From: Rhexocercosporidium sp. MPI-PUGE-AT-0058
Taxonomy: Eukaryota; Ascomycota; Leotiomycetes; Helotiales
Length of the DNA: 64,000 bases
Direction: 5' to 3'
Assembly (NCBI GenBank): GCA_020746875.1
Contig: JAGTJL010000009.1
Location: 1,922,001 to 1,986,000 of the forward strand
Of this stretch, positions 9,652-24,072 are shown piece by piece. Position 1 is the first letter of the stretch, and each line of letters begins with the position of its first letter. The position numbers and the translations under genes were made by a program. Below the pieces are notes generated by a model. It searched no databases, was not told the DNA's origin, and saw only the letters and a program-made list of their open reading frames with translations.

Positions 9652-11719
9652 GTTTTAATCGGGAAGGATATCGACGAGGAATTGGATAGGCGTTTGCTTG
9701 AAGAGTTGAGGAGTATTAAGAGCAATGTATGCTGATGAGAATTAACTAAAAGTAAAAGATGTAGTAGAGCTTTCATAACTTACCTTTGCAAAACCAAAGT
9801 AAGCTGTGGATTCCTTAGTGAGACCAACCACTAGTGTCTGTTGTTACGGTAAAGGACGAGAACGCAAGCAAAAATCGAAGTCCTACTGGTGCAGTGGTGT
9901 TAAGAAACTCAAAGGAAAGAACGCAAAGCGTACGCGAGAATTGAGCCTGCTAAGTACTACGCGCTCCACAAGAATGGCGTTGACACGGCTGGGTGAAATC
10001 GCCAGTAGACGATTGTGACATTTACTGCAGAAATACTTTAGTTTCGAATTGGGTCGCAAGATCGAATTTGTACAGGACAATCAAATTCCCAGATATGGCT
10101 CTTTTCAGTCTGTGCGCCTGCTGTCCTTGAAAGACCCGCGTAAAGTGTACAAAGTGCGTACAGTTTGGATACAGGACAAATTGTGTCTTGTTTAAATGGG
10201 ATAGAAAGGCGCTGTCTTTTGAACACGTCGTGTTTCTGCTCTGCAATGCTTGAGGTATGTGGCTCGATATTGGTAGAATGGTGAAAGAATCCTGCTTTAG
10301 ACCCTGTTACAAATGATTCGTAGGAAAGAGACATATGGGATGAGGAAGGAGTCTTGTCTGATGTACCTTTGATGCGATGAAAGACCAGTAGTCTTATCCT
10401 CAGTGCGTGCTCTAATCTGGACAAGATCAGTCTGCGCGGATGTCCAGTGTTAGCTGGAGGAAAACAGTAACAGCACGCTGCTGCCAAGCTATTGCTACTG
10501 TCACTGGTAACCCAGCGCTACAATATCGGCCTAAGGGAACGGCTTGGATGATTTGGTGCTGGAAAGCGTTGTCGAGGAAGCCTGGTTGTTGTCTCAGAGG
10601 AAGAACGACGCAGGAAGCCAGCCACAAGCGCAAGTTTCATGCTCAAAGAACTAGTGCTTGCATCGAATACAAAGCTCGACATGAGTTGAGTATCAAAAGT
10701 TGATTCAATAGATGCGCTGCGGTGAATTAGGAACCCTTGCAAGTCGCAGGAAAGTCGCAGGAGCTAACGAGGCTAGCGGACGCATTGTTTACTTTAGGCG
10801 ACGGGCAGGAGGCCTATGCTTATCGGTGAGTGAATAAATTGCCCTTGGTACTTTGCGAGAAGAAATACTCTTTAAAATACTTCAACACAAATGGAACTTC
10901 AAAGCGCAGTTTTTGGTCCATGTTGGAAGGCTCTAATTTCATATTCATACTTCGTCTCCATGGGAAACAAGGGCACGAATCTGAACATGTAGGTAAATTA
11001 GGGTTGGTAAGGTCTGATGGCTTCCATGTAACATTTGCGGCTAAGTCTGTGGTCAATTATAGAACCGACTACCTTCAGCACTAAGAGCAGTGTCTGAGGT
11101 AGGTATGGGTAGTGTATTAGAATGAGTATGAGAAATGTGTCTGCCTTGAGACAAAAAAATCACACTCACTCAGAGACAATATGCGCCATATAATATTGTT
11201 GCTGCTTCCAAAGATCTTATCTTATAAAGCAACTGTCAGATACCTAGCACTCCTACAAATCTAGAACTCAGGTGCAATCCAGATAGGGAAATGCGAAGCA
11301 AAAACTTCCAAGCTTACTAATTCGCTGGTTGAATAAACGAGCATAAGCAAAACAAGCAATTTAGCATAATGGAAATCAAGACAATCACGGCGCATAGCAA
11401 AGGCTACAATAATTTCTATTGCGTTTGACACTTGTTTTATGCCATAGGGCTCGTGTATTCAACTGCTTGATTGTAAAATAATCGTGGTATCTAAGAAGGA
11501 AAAAGTATGCCTGACAACGTACTGTCCAAAACCCTCAACGCCATGCTGCCTTGTCCGATTAAGACATAAGGCTAAGGATAGTTCTAAGCACTCAATAGCA
11601 CTTCATAGTGCCGCACCTGGTTTCCGACTTCCATGCCTTCAGTAGCCCAGCTTGTATAGACATTATCGTAGTCATCGTATCCAAATTATCTTACAGATCC
11701 ACCCCGGGACCCTGGTATG
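9652..11719. other. Intergenic, about 2.1 kb
   Basis: I see no supportable gene. Frames of up to about 150 codons occur on both strands (for example 10038-10487 minus) but show no domain-like sequence or splice continuity. It includes the 5' flank of the 712-residue gene and the 3' flank of the GPI-protein gene. Confidence 0.4.
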
Positions 11720-12493
11720 CTACCTTCCAAGGAAATATCCTGCCCATGCTAGCACCATACCCACACCTAAGACCGAATTATATCCTGCCATGCTCCCACT
11801 ATTCGATAAATCGAAAGGACTTCCCCCTCCTGTACCAGCATCCGGTTTAGGCGTCGCTTTTGACCCCGAAGTCGAGCTTGCAGCCGCAGCCGCTTTGTTG
11901 GATGTGGCTGTATATACTGGTACAGCCTCCGGGCTTGTTGTACCCGTGGCTGTTGTCGCGGTCGTTTGAGGTATCTCAATCGTCGATGTTGTTGAACCTG
12001 TCGATACCACTGAACTGACGATCGATAGAGAGATTACTGTCTGAGACGTTCGCGCAGTCGTGCTGGCTGTCTGTCGTACTGTGATGGTGGACGTCGTTTT
12101 GGGTACCTCCACACCAGGATTCGTCGTTGGGATCGTGACAATGCCTTGTGGTGTTGCAGATGTGCTTCTCGTCGATGTTGTTGTCGATCCCAATGTCGGG
12201 CAGAGCGCAGCCACGATTCCTCCACTCTTCACAATGCCCAATAGCGTACTGGGATTAACGGTAATAGTTGAGCAAGAATCCTGCACATCTGCTTGTATTT
12301 CTAGCAGATTCTGAACGCATTCATTGGAGCAGCCTTTGCTGAAATCCTTCTTCTTGCATTCGCTCATCTGAGTGTCGTATGTCAAGAGGCATGACAGCGG
12401 TACAGCGGTCGATGTGATTTCTTGGAAATTCGAAAGGGAAAACGCCAGCGTGGTAGGCAGCGCTAGAAACAAGGTAAAGTGATTCCGCCGCAT
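11720..12493 (-). CDS. GPI-anchored, Ser/Thr-rich secreted protein, 257 residues
   Basis: Start chosen at 12493, where MRRNHFTLFLALPTTLAFSL forms a signal peptide. The frame stays open a further 195 codons upstream, but that part has no such logic. A cysteine domain follows (residues about 32-95) with six Cys (SCLL, SEC, KGC, NEC, DSC, ALC) and the motif KGCSNECVQNLLEIQADVQD. A long Thr/Ser/Val-rich stalk suited to O-glycosylation comes next. The C-terminus has small residues (SNSGSMAG) followed by a hydrophobic tail (VLGVGMVLAWAGYFLG), a typical GPI-attachment signal. The expected site is the plasma membrane or cell wall. The cysteine spacing is reminiscent of small fungal extracellular domains, but I would not call it CFEM. 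Confidence 0.82.
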   Translation of the reverse strand: MRRNHFTLFLALPTTLAFSLSNFQEITSTAVPLSCLLTYDTQMSECKKKDFSKGCSNECVQNLLEIQADVQDSCSTITVNPSTLLGIVKSGGIVAALCPTLGSTTTSTRSTSATPQGIVTIPTTNPGVEVPKTTSTITVRQTASTTARTSQTVISLSIVSSVVSTGSTTSTIEIPQTTATTATGTTSPEAVPVYTATSNKAAAAASSTSGSKATPKPDAGTGGGSPFDLSNSGSMAGYNSVLGVGMVLAWAGYFLGR

Positions 12494-15400
12494 TGTTGAT
12501 GAAGTCTTCCGCAAGGTTCGCAAGCAATTCTCAAAGAAGAAAGTTGAGATGTGGCTCGTCACCCACAATTGAGGTTGTCGACGATAGATAGCAGCGTGTA
12601 ACAATGGCGATATCAGGTGAAGTATTGGCCAGGGGAGAGCTTCGATATGTTCCCCGCGACAGTGATGAACTCGAGGGAATATGCTTAGACGAGCCAAACT
12701 TTGCACGTTTGAGATGAATTGTTTTGACAGCCCACGTCCCCCCGTTCTCCTGGGTGTTTGCGACAAGAGCTGTCGGGTGTGGCACACCGAGCGCTGAACG
12801 CAGGTACTCAAGTACCGTTTGGGACTCCGTTGCTTCCGAAAGAGGGACGATTGCTGGTTTCTAGAATGACGCAGCAGCTTGAAGAAACCCAATGCACAGA
12901 GCTTGGGACGAGGCACGATATGCGATACTGATCGATGTGCGCTGCAGAATGGCTGGACTTCAAGGACTTCGAGTATTCGCGCGGGGGTGGGTTTGAGAAG
13001 AGCTATGCAGAGTGAAAGAGGAGGGTTTTGTGATTTTGTGAAAGATGGTTGTAAGTACGAAAGATGAGAGGAAAGCAAAGGCAGGCACGATTGATAGAGG
13101 AGACAGAGAGAGAGGGGATCCAGCCTTGAATCAAAGGCCCCGTACCATAAGCAGAACTAGGGGAACGAAGCTTTCTCAAAGGAGAGAAGCACCTACCTAC
13201 CTCATGGCTCACGAGCAGCGATCGTGGACCAAGAGATGTCGCTGAAGAACAGGAACCATTCCATCATGCCGCCACTTGATCCTCGGGCAAGGAGACGGAG
13301 CAATCTAATTGGACGCAGCCGGGGAGAACGACCTCGGCATAGCCAATCATGATGTGATGTCGCAGGTTGCGATAGCCTCTTTTGCCAGCTTTGGATCTAT
13401 GAAACTTGTATGTGGTTTCAGAGTCTGGAGAGGGTTTGGGAAATGGATCGCTCGGTTGGAAGACGGCGGGTTGAAGTCTGTGACACGGGTTGCCCACAAT
13501 TTATCCTCAGCTGTTCCTGTCCAATGGTCATGCCTGGAATGCCCCCTGCCAAGCGACTAGAAAGGCAGAACAGCCGAACACGTGAAGTAGAAGATCAAAA
13601 CACCAACCATTTATTGATTCGATCGCAGCGACCTATCAAGCTATTTCCCCGGATTCATACTCCCTGAGGTACTCATCATGCACGTCAAACCTGGTACTCT
13701 TGAGATTCTACAGCGAGACCATGGTCTTTAGAGTAAGTCACATATACCTTGCCGAATAGCTGGCATCTGATCAGGTCTGATGGTGGCTAGCCATGCGAAT
13801 TTGCCATGCGAACTTCTCCATCATTCTGCTTGCGCCATGCTTCTCCACTCCTCCAGAAGTCGCATTGTTTCATATGCCTTCTTTGCACTGCCATCCCATT
13901 TTGTTCCGTCATTCTGCCAGAACTCAGGACCAGATTGGCGAATTTTGTTTGATGGCGGCTGGTTTGACAGTGCTTGGCACGATGATCAGGATATCTACTC
14001 TCATCAGCTTGCTGAAGGAGGACCGAGTATACTCTACTCGGCATCGGAAAGGCCGAGTGGTAGTATATTCATCGCCACGTGGGATCCTCAAGGAGGAAAT
14101 TTATTCACAGATTTCCCGCCTAGCGCTCCTCATCCAGTTTGTGTCAGATTGGCTGTTGAAATCAGTCTGTGGACGTAGTTTCGTCAAAAGTTTATGAAGA
14201 TTGTGCTACCTGAGATCATTCATGAAAAGGTCCTTGAATGTTAGACCCGACCAGTCGGACCACGCTCTCTTTTCGCGTGATCCGTCGCATCCGCTCCAGT
14301 GGTGGTTTGGAAAGAGCCTGCACGGTCTTTCAAACTAATCCAAATCCACACCCGATATCAATGCCGATTGAAAAGGAAATTATAAACGTTCGGTACGGAA
14401 TGTTAGAGTTTCTCTACTGTTTCTACCAGACCGAATTGGATTTAGTCCATCACATGCAGGTTATAGTCACGCCAGTCGCTGTCAATGACTTCGTGGTTTG
14501 TGGGAAGTCTGAGTTGGAATGATCGAAAATACATTTTGGACGTTTATAGAGTAAAGCTGGACATGCGCCATGCTAAAAATGAAGGACATGAGCATGACAA
14601 AAACCAGGCATGCCTACAAACCTCGTTGATAACAACTGAGGCGGGTCAGCACTCTGATCTTCACTTGAAGAATAACAATCAAGAATGACGACCCTCATAC
14701 AAAATTGCGCCTCTTAGTTCTCTCAAGCACATGCTTGAAGAATATCACCTTGTGAATTTTGAATGTGGCCCGTTTCTTATTCCTCTATCTTTACTGGTAC
14801 TTTCTATGCTTTGGGCAAGAAAGATTCCTTACCGAGGCTTGTACTGAAAAATTGTGACAGTGTTGATGCCAATGCAGGAATTCTTACACTATTCACACGT
14901 ATGTAAGTCACTCAATGTTCTGGTATATGTTATGCTTTCCCCAGGACATGTAAGTGAGGTCAATGAGACAGTCAAAGTCATCGCTGGGAATGAAGAACCT
15001 GGAGAGGCAGAGTTATTGGAAGACACAAGACTGACCAATACATCTTATATGGTTATGACCTATGTTTTTAAGCTGCATCTCTAAACTCTCGCTATATGTG
15101 ACAATTGGCTTACGATTACATCTCTGCGTTCTCGGGAATTAACTGTAGATATGTTTGGCAAGGACAAGAATGGTTCTGTTGACATTGTCCAAGTACTGTA
15201 TTATGGAAAGTACTCCCTTCTGTGAAACTGGATATAACGAGTAGAAATCCCTAAGCTATGGAGAATCCTCAAATAAAAAGTTGCAGACCAAGAAAATAAA
15301 ACTTAGCTCCTCAGTCTGCCTCATGGTAGCATCGGATGTAACCTGTGAAGCTAAGAACAATCCCATCATGAGCCCCAAACCCACTAAAAACACACGAAAC

Positions 15401-15845
15401 ATCAAACAGGCTGCTTCGAATGGGTAGAATGCCCAGACGTAATTAATGACATTCTAATATTCACATGTTAAAAATTTAATCCTACAAAGCCTATTAGGAT
15501 CAGCCCTTATCTGATTGGTAGCCTCGACCTTACATAACGCGACCCACCTCAGCCTCGCGGGTGGCCTCAGACAAGGTACCAACAAAATACAACCACCAGC
15601 TTCACAATTCGAACACGATAACAGCAGCACCCCTCAGAACACCAACAATCACTATCTCCTCCCTCCGTACGCAGAATTAGCCCCAAACTCTCCATCCACC
15701 AACACCCGCTTCAACCCTCCAAGACAACGTCTAAGCAAGCTACCAACGATCACCCAACAGCTTTAGCAAGCTCTCCAACGCTCCATTGCAAGACGCAGAT
15801 TCCCGACCAGCAATTGGGAATAATTCGCTCCCAATACATAACACA
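12494..15845. other. Long gene-free stretch, about 3.35 kb
   Basis: No supportable gene. The in-frame upstream extension of the GPI protein (12494-13078) is read as promoter/5' UTR. Plus-strand frames at 13780-14178, 14238-14522 and 14854-15084 were read and show no recognisable protein. Composition is ordinary with no repeat structure. Confidence 0.4.
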
Positions 15846-16590
15846 ATGGCATCCGAGCCGACAACACCAGTCCGCGTGCCCAAGGCAGCTTCGACATACA
15901 CACCCACAACCCAAGATGCCGACTTACGGTCTCAGATCAACTCAGTTCTGTTAAGAGATGGGCATATCACAAAGTAGGTATTTTCCTTCCTCCCAAACCC
16001 CCAAATTTTTGAAGCCCCTCTTCTGTTGCAAACCCTAAATTCCAAAATCAAATCAACAACTGCGAAGATTTGAATAAGAACAAGAACGAAGAAATAGACA
16101 CTAACTCCCCCTCCACTACAGAATCCACGATACCCTCCTCCACGCCCTGCACTCACACCCCCAAAACTGGCCCACTCTCCTCCAAAACCACGCCCTCACC
16201 CTCCTCCGCTCAGGAACCTGCACCACATTCCCTGACCTAATGTCGCGTGTGCTCCAAGACATAAAAGACGACACCGAAGCCTTCGCTCTCCACCAAAAAC
16301 TCCAATCCCAAGCAAACTCCACATCCACATCCTCCAGCACAGCAACAAGTTCACAAGTCCAGTCGAGTTCTAGTTCTAGTTCTGGGTTACTTGGGAAAGG
16401 GAAGCCGAATGGCGTGATGACGAGTACGAGTAGTAATGGGAGGTTTAGTAAGAAGAAAGGGGAGGAGGGGAGTGTGTTTGTGGGGAAGGGGGAGGGGGGG
16501 CAGAGTTTGGCTTTGCCGAGGGCGGTGGTGGAGGAGGGGGTTAGGATTACGAGGGAGTGCTTGGAGGCGGTTTGTGATGTGCCTGAGTGA
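15846..16590 (+). CDS. Conserved uncharacterised protein, 198 residues, two exons
   Basis: Exon 1 is 15846-15973 and exon 2 is 16122-16590, with a 148-nt intron (GTAGGT...CTACAG) splitting one Lys codon. The protein starts MASEPTTPVRVPKAAS. A helical region follows (residues about 25-85) with LRSQINSVLLRDGHITKIHD, HPQNWPTLLQNHALTLLRSG and FPDLMSRVLQDIKDDT. After a Ser-rich linker it ends with a second conserved patch, LALPRAVVEEGVRITRECLE. This two-block layout matches hypothetical proteins I recall across Pezizomycotina. There is no signal peptide or membrane span. Base composition changes sharply inside exon 2: pyrimidine-rich before about 16360 and G-rich after. Confidence 0.78.
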
Positions 16591-17525
16591 GAGTTGGAAG
16601 GTAGAGGGACAGGTGGGGGATTGTGTATATTTGGAGAGGTGGATGTGGAGGGAGGGGTTGTATATGTTTGCAGGACGTGCAAGGAGGGTCGTGTCCTGTA
16701 TATCTGACTCTTGGGATAGGTTGAGGGGATGGGATGGCATGGCCATCCTCTCCTCTTCCTCTTCTCTCTCACGGGTCCGAAGACACGGACCACCCATTTC
16801 ACCAGGGATAGTATTTCACCCAAGGGCTCAAAGGGATCATAATTACGATGAATCGCATATGTCGGCGTTCGGTGGTTCAGCTTTCATGTCTAGACAAAGC
16901 AGCATAGGAGCACGCAAAAAGTGGAATAATGAGATCTTTGACATCGGACAATCGACTTCCTTCTCTATCCTGTTTGTCAAGTCAGGGTCAATGAACCTGC
17001 CTATAATACTCAAGTTAATATATGGTAGAGGAAAACCACGAATATGATTATAGATAAGTAGGAAATTTCTTGCAAAATAAATCCCTACCTCGTTTGAGGT
17101 GGTTGACCGTGAAGATGGGGATCTATTGGTCGATACAACAACAATGTAGCTGCAATAGGCTTGGCTGATGTCTTTGTTCATAAAATGGTAATTAAAGTAA
17201 CCTTCGGTTCTAGGATCTGCTTATACGAATCACATTTCAACATCACAAAGATTGGAAGGTAATGAAAATGTCTTTTTTATTGGAAAGTCTATGAATTCTT
17301 GCACTATGACGACTGAAATGCAATCTCGAGTGGACTAAAGATCTCCGCTGCGCCCAAGACAAATGCGAGCGTGACAAGTAATGATGAGATCTTTGTCCGC
17401 CACCAGAGGGTCGTAGACTTCCCCTGACTCCCTAATACAAGTCTACCTTGGGAAAACCACCTTCAACCCTGGACCATGAGAATATCTTCCGTGCATGCAG
17501 AAAGGAAAGCTAGAATACAGATGCT
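16591..17525. other. Intergenic, 3' ends of two convergent genes
   Basis: No gene seen. The first 150 bases continue the G-rich strand of the preceding gene. The rest is ordinary sequence carrying the CDC48 3' UTR. Confidence 0.4.
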
Positions 17526-20267
<2,742 letters not shown>

Positions 20268-23200
20268 CTTGAAGGCTGATGATCAAGAGATGTGGACTTG
20301 GGTGTATGAGTGTGTTTGTTGTTTGCTGCGTTCGCAGATAATGGGCGTGTGTAATGTAGAAGGGCTTGCGAGCGATCGTCAAGACCAAGGTGTGGTTGGA
20401 GGGAGGAAAATGCGGTGTTGTGGGATGGAGGAGTTGTGATGGGTTTAATGTGTTCTTGTTGAATGGAGGTAGGAAATACCCAAGAGCTCAGGAACGGCTG
20501 ACCTAAATTGGGACTAGCGCGCGGTCGAAGGTGGTAGAAGTGGACAGACAGGCAGTCCGCTTAGAGATCTCAGCCAGGCAGCGTCAAGTGCGTGGCCAGG
20601 CTGGTGGCTGCCAGTGCATGCCACAGACGGTACGGTACACCAGGGAACAACTTTATTAGACAATTTCGCCCCAAAAGAAAGTCTTGAGAAGTTGCGTGTG
20701 GGTTCACGTGGCAATATATTCTCTGTTTGTGAGGCAAAACTTTCCCCCTTCTTGGTAAATGAATTTCATTGCGTTGAGTACTTAGATGTCGCGGGTTGGT
20801 GACGCAATGATTCGGCAAGGCTGGAATGAATCGTAACTTTAGTGCACACGAGTTATGATGATCTTTCGACTGCCTAGGTGAATAGCTCCCTAGAGGTACG
20901 GAACGCCAACTCCTACATTTAGTTTCCTGGTATATCGTATATTTCCCATACTGTCCCAAACCCCCCAATAGGTACAAGACGGATCCAATGCTGGCATTCT
21001 GAGATTCAACCCTCATGTGTTTGAGAAATAAATGAAATGAAGTCATGTTCCTGCACTGGTGAGCCAGCCCCGGCACCCCGTCTTTAGTCCATCAAATTGC
21101 AACCCCCAAGAAAATGCAGAAGATGAAACAGACCAAGTGAATGGCTTTTTCATCACCACGAACGTAATTTCTCTCCCTAGGAAGAAGAGCGACGGTGAGC
21201 CAAAGCTGCATCACGCTTTGTCGACGGCCACGTCCCAAGTTTCTGCCGCCAGCCGACGAACTCCATGTTAGACCTATCAGCCACAGGCAGACAGTCCAAC
21301 ATCCCACGGATATCTGGTGCTTGGTGAATGTGCATCTCCATAATCTCTCTTGTCAGAACAGCCATGCCTGCTCGCATCGTTCCAGTGGCTATCCTTTCAT
21401 GTCTGTGGTTCTGGGAAGACATAGTGTGCTGGAACCATGTTGAGAAGGAAGGGATTTGAGAGAAGATGTGGTGGTGGGAAGAAGAGTCTACGGACCTGTG
21501 GCTGTTAGCATGGTATGGGGCCTGCAGGTAGGTGGGATAAATACCCTGAGCTGGAAGATGTTGAGATAGCAGATCCGTTTCTGGCGATCTTGGAAAAGCC
21601 GGAATTGACAGACATTCGAAGCGAAGATAGGAGAAAGTTAAACGAGTTTCAATGAAAGTGGAAACTCGACTGCTGGATGAGTGTAGGATAGGCCGTGTGG
21701 ACTGTCGAAAATAGTCACCGAGGACTTGATGACTTGAAGACTCGAACAATGAAAAGGCGACGAGGGAAGACAACCTGATGAGTAGATCAAAACAATAGAG
21801 GGGTAATCTTTCTCCTTATACCTTTCAATCCTTGTACAGATCCCGCATCCCCTTGCAGTGCCGCGATGATGTCGGGTTGTAGCTGCCCCTCAGCGTATCA
21901 CTCGACATCGCGAGGCTTGAAGCTTGAGCACTGCCCCATCACGACCAACAAAACCGACCCCAAACTCACTGCGCATGAGGAAATTGTGGCTGGATACCTG
22001 TGATGAGATGTGATAAAATAGGGCCCTCGTGCAGAAGAATGCATTAACGTTCATGCGGAATTGAAGTGGTTGCATCCACTGTTTCCTCTGCTGAATTGGT
22101 CATTTGGAAGTGGTGGAAGTGGTGGAAGATCTGGTTGTGGTTGGATACATAGGTGCAAAGCTCCAACTTCGGTAAGGGGAAGCTTTGGCGAGAAGCTTGT
22201 TGCTATGTTACGCCAAGCATCGCCAACAAACCACCAAGTGGCCTGTGGGGAGGAGCAGCATGAGGCTGGAGCAGAAGCTGAACCTCCTCTTCCTTTGATA
22301 CTCACACACACATCCACAGCAAGGAACCAGTAGGACCAAGAGCCGTCACTTTTACCTCATTCCTTCCGGGCTAGATTTCTAGAACCTCCACCTTGTCACA
22401 GGACTTGAAAAGCCACCACAGACCTACACTTTGGCCATAAACGCATCATTGTTGGTCTCCACCGTCCGCTCTCCTATTGCAGTTACCGAGTTCTGACTGT
22501 TGCTTCGACAAGATCTCCTTCTTTAGTGTCTTTCCGCCTTCGTCATACTGAACAAGAATCGAGCTCTATCTGTTCCAAGTGGCTGGAAAATGATTCTAGC
22601 CGTTTAGTGCTTCTCAGTGACTGACAGCTTAATCGTCTCCTCTTCCTTGCTGGATCTGGATTCTAGCAGTGCTCCTTCCAAGGTCAATATAAGAGCGCTG
22701 CCAGAGCGTAACACTTCAAATTTAACCTACGCTTCACTCATGGAGATTTAAACCCTCGCCAAACACAAATCCGAACTCTCCTAGGTAAGCAGATAAATAT
22801 CACGCATTCCTTTATGTGTTGGATTTTGCAACTAAAACTTTGGAGCCACTGTCCGCTGCATAACACTAATAAGTCGAGATCATCACCATGATTGGGGAGG
22901 AAATAGACCAGCCGTACAAGAAAAAGCAAAAGTCAACAACGTTACCTGAGATGAAGACAAGACACCCAACCCAGCAGCTCAACCCCCGAAATTTTCCCTG
23001 GGAAAAACAACAAAGGCGACGGGCGAAAGTGCCTAAGAATTGAAAGGAAATAGTCATATTCAATGCCCGATCGTGAACGTGACCTTTGTGTCCTTATGAT
23101 CGATGAAAGCAGAATCATGGACTGTAATAGAGTGCAACATCTATCTTCTCCATCGAATCAGCACCACTTACTCCGTACACAGTGAACTATTTCGCCCTTC

Positions 23201-24072
23201 ATCACCCTCTCGCCCTCCCATATGCACGCCCTTGAATATTCCCATTTCCAACCACGTTCGAAGAAAGTCACTCTCGACTCCGTCCGTTAGCCTGTCGAAC
23301 AACCCCCTCGACCAACCGGTACAGTACTGACCACCCGTTACTCTTTCCCACCCAGCATCCGACCTAACTTCATTCATCTCTTCCTCCGCTGAACAATTCG
23401 CCCTCCCCTCACCACGCCCTCATCTCGCCCTTCACACCCGTCCATCGAATAAGAAACCCCCAAATTCCACCTAAAGGGCGAAGAAGGGCGACGCGACCAA
23501 CGCCCTCTGAAGTTGCGACGTGCAACAAAAAAATTCTTCCCATGTCTACTTTTCTGCACCTCCTGGGGTGAGGAAAGCCAATGAAGACCCCAGATAGGGA
23601 TGTGAGTTTTCGTCAAGGTCTCGTGATATTCGGAGCCATCACGTGGACTTAGACTTCGCCCGAATTAACCCGAGGTGTGGGAGAAGTAAGGGAAATGGAA
23701 GAAGAATCCTCCGATGAGCGAGGAAGGGGATGTGGAGCACATAGCTTAAAGGATGGATGGGAGGAATATTTTCCTTCGTTTTTTCTTATTCAAATTCCTC
23801 TCATTCTCTCTCATATCTTACCTAGCTACTGTCTCCACTGGTGGTTGGTTAATGGGAAAGAAGAAGACCAAAGTAAGAAAATTCCCTTTATGTACATACA
23901 CCACCCCCCCTTGTTTGACCTGTCTATCCCTGAGTTTCGTTATTAAAGGAAAATTGAAGTAGTACACACACAGCGAGGTCGTCTCGTATCCTACGTCCCC
24001 AGGTGGACCTGCTTGTCTTCGTTCATTCAGTCTGCTCAACTTCCGCCATCATACCCGAGATGCACTCGTGAT
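20268..24072. other. Long gene-free stretch, about 3.8 kb
   Basis: It contains the CDC48 promoter and the 3' flank of the NADH dehydrogenase gene. One minus-strand frame of 198 codons (21177-21773) is listed separately as doubtful. Otherwise only short frames; 23180-23480 is C-rich, 22080-22260 G-rich. Nothing further recognised. Confidence 0.4.
21177..21773 (-). CDS. Doubtful open frame, up to 198 residues
   Basis: The frame is open for 198 codons. An inner ATG at about 21422 would give a shorter protein (MSSQNHRHERIATGTMRAGM..., containing ADRSNMEFVGW). No domain, signal peptide or recognised relative. Listed only because its length is above chance in a stretch without other genes. Confidence 0.2.
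   Translation of the reverse strand: MSSLVAFSLFESSSHQVLGDYFRQSTRPILHSSSSRVSTFIETRLTFSYLRFECLSIPAFPRSPETDLLSQHLPAQGIYPTYLQAPYHANSHRSVDSSSHHHIFSQIPSFSTWFQHTMSSQNHRHERIATGTMRAGMAVLTREIMEMHIHQAPDIRGMLDCLPVADRSNMEFVGWRQKLGTWPSTKRDAALAHRRSSS

Noticed and set aside
10038..10487. 149-codon minus ORF
   Set aside because: No recognisable features or splice continuity; open by chance in a long intergenic region.
12494..13078. 195-codon N-terminal extension of the GPI-anchored protein
   Set aside because: A textbook signal peptide starts at 12493; upstream residues have no ordered pattern.
13780..14178. 132-codon plus ORF
   Set aside because: No domain, no signal, several overlapping frames of similar length on both strands.
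16116..16823. 235-codon minus ORF antisense to the conserved 198-residue gene
   Set aside because: A shadow of the strongly skewed composition; the plus-strand product is the conserved one.
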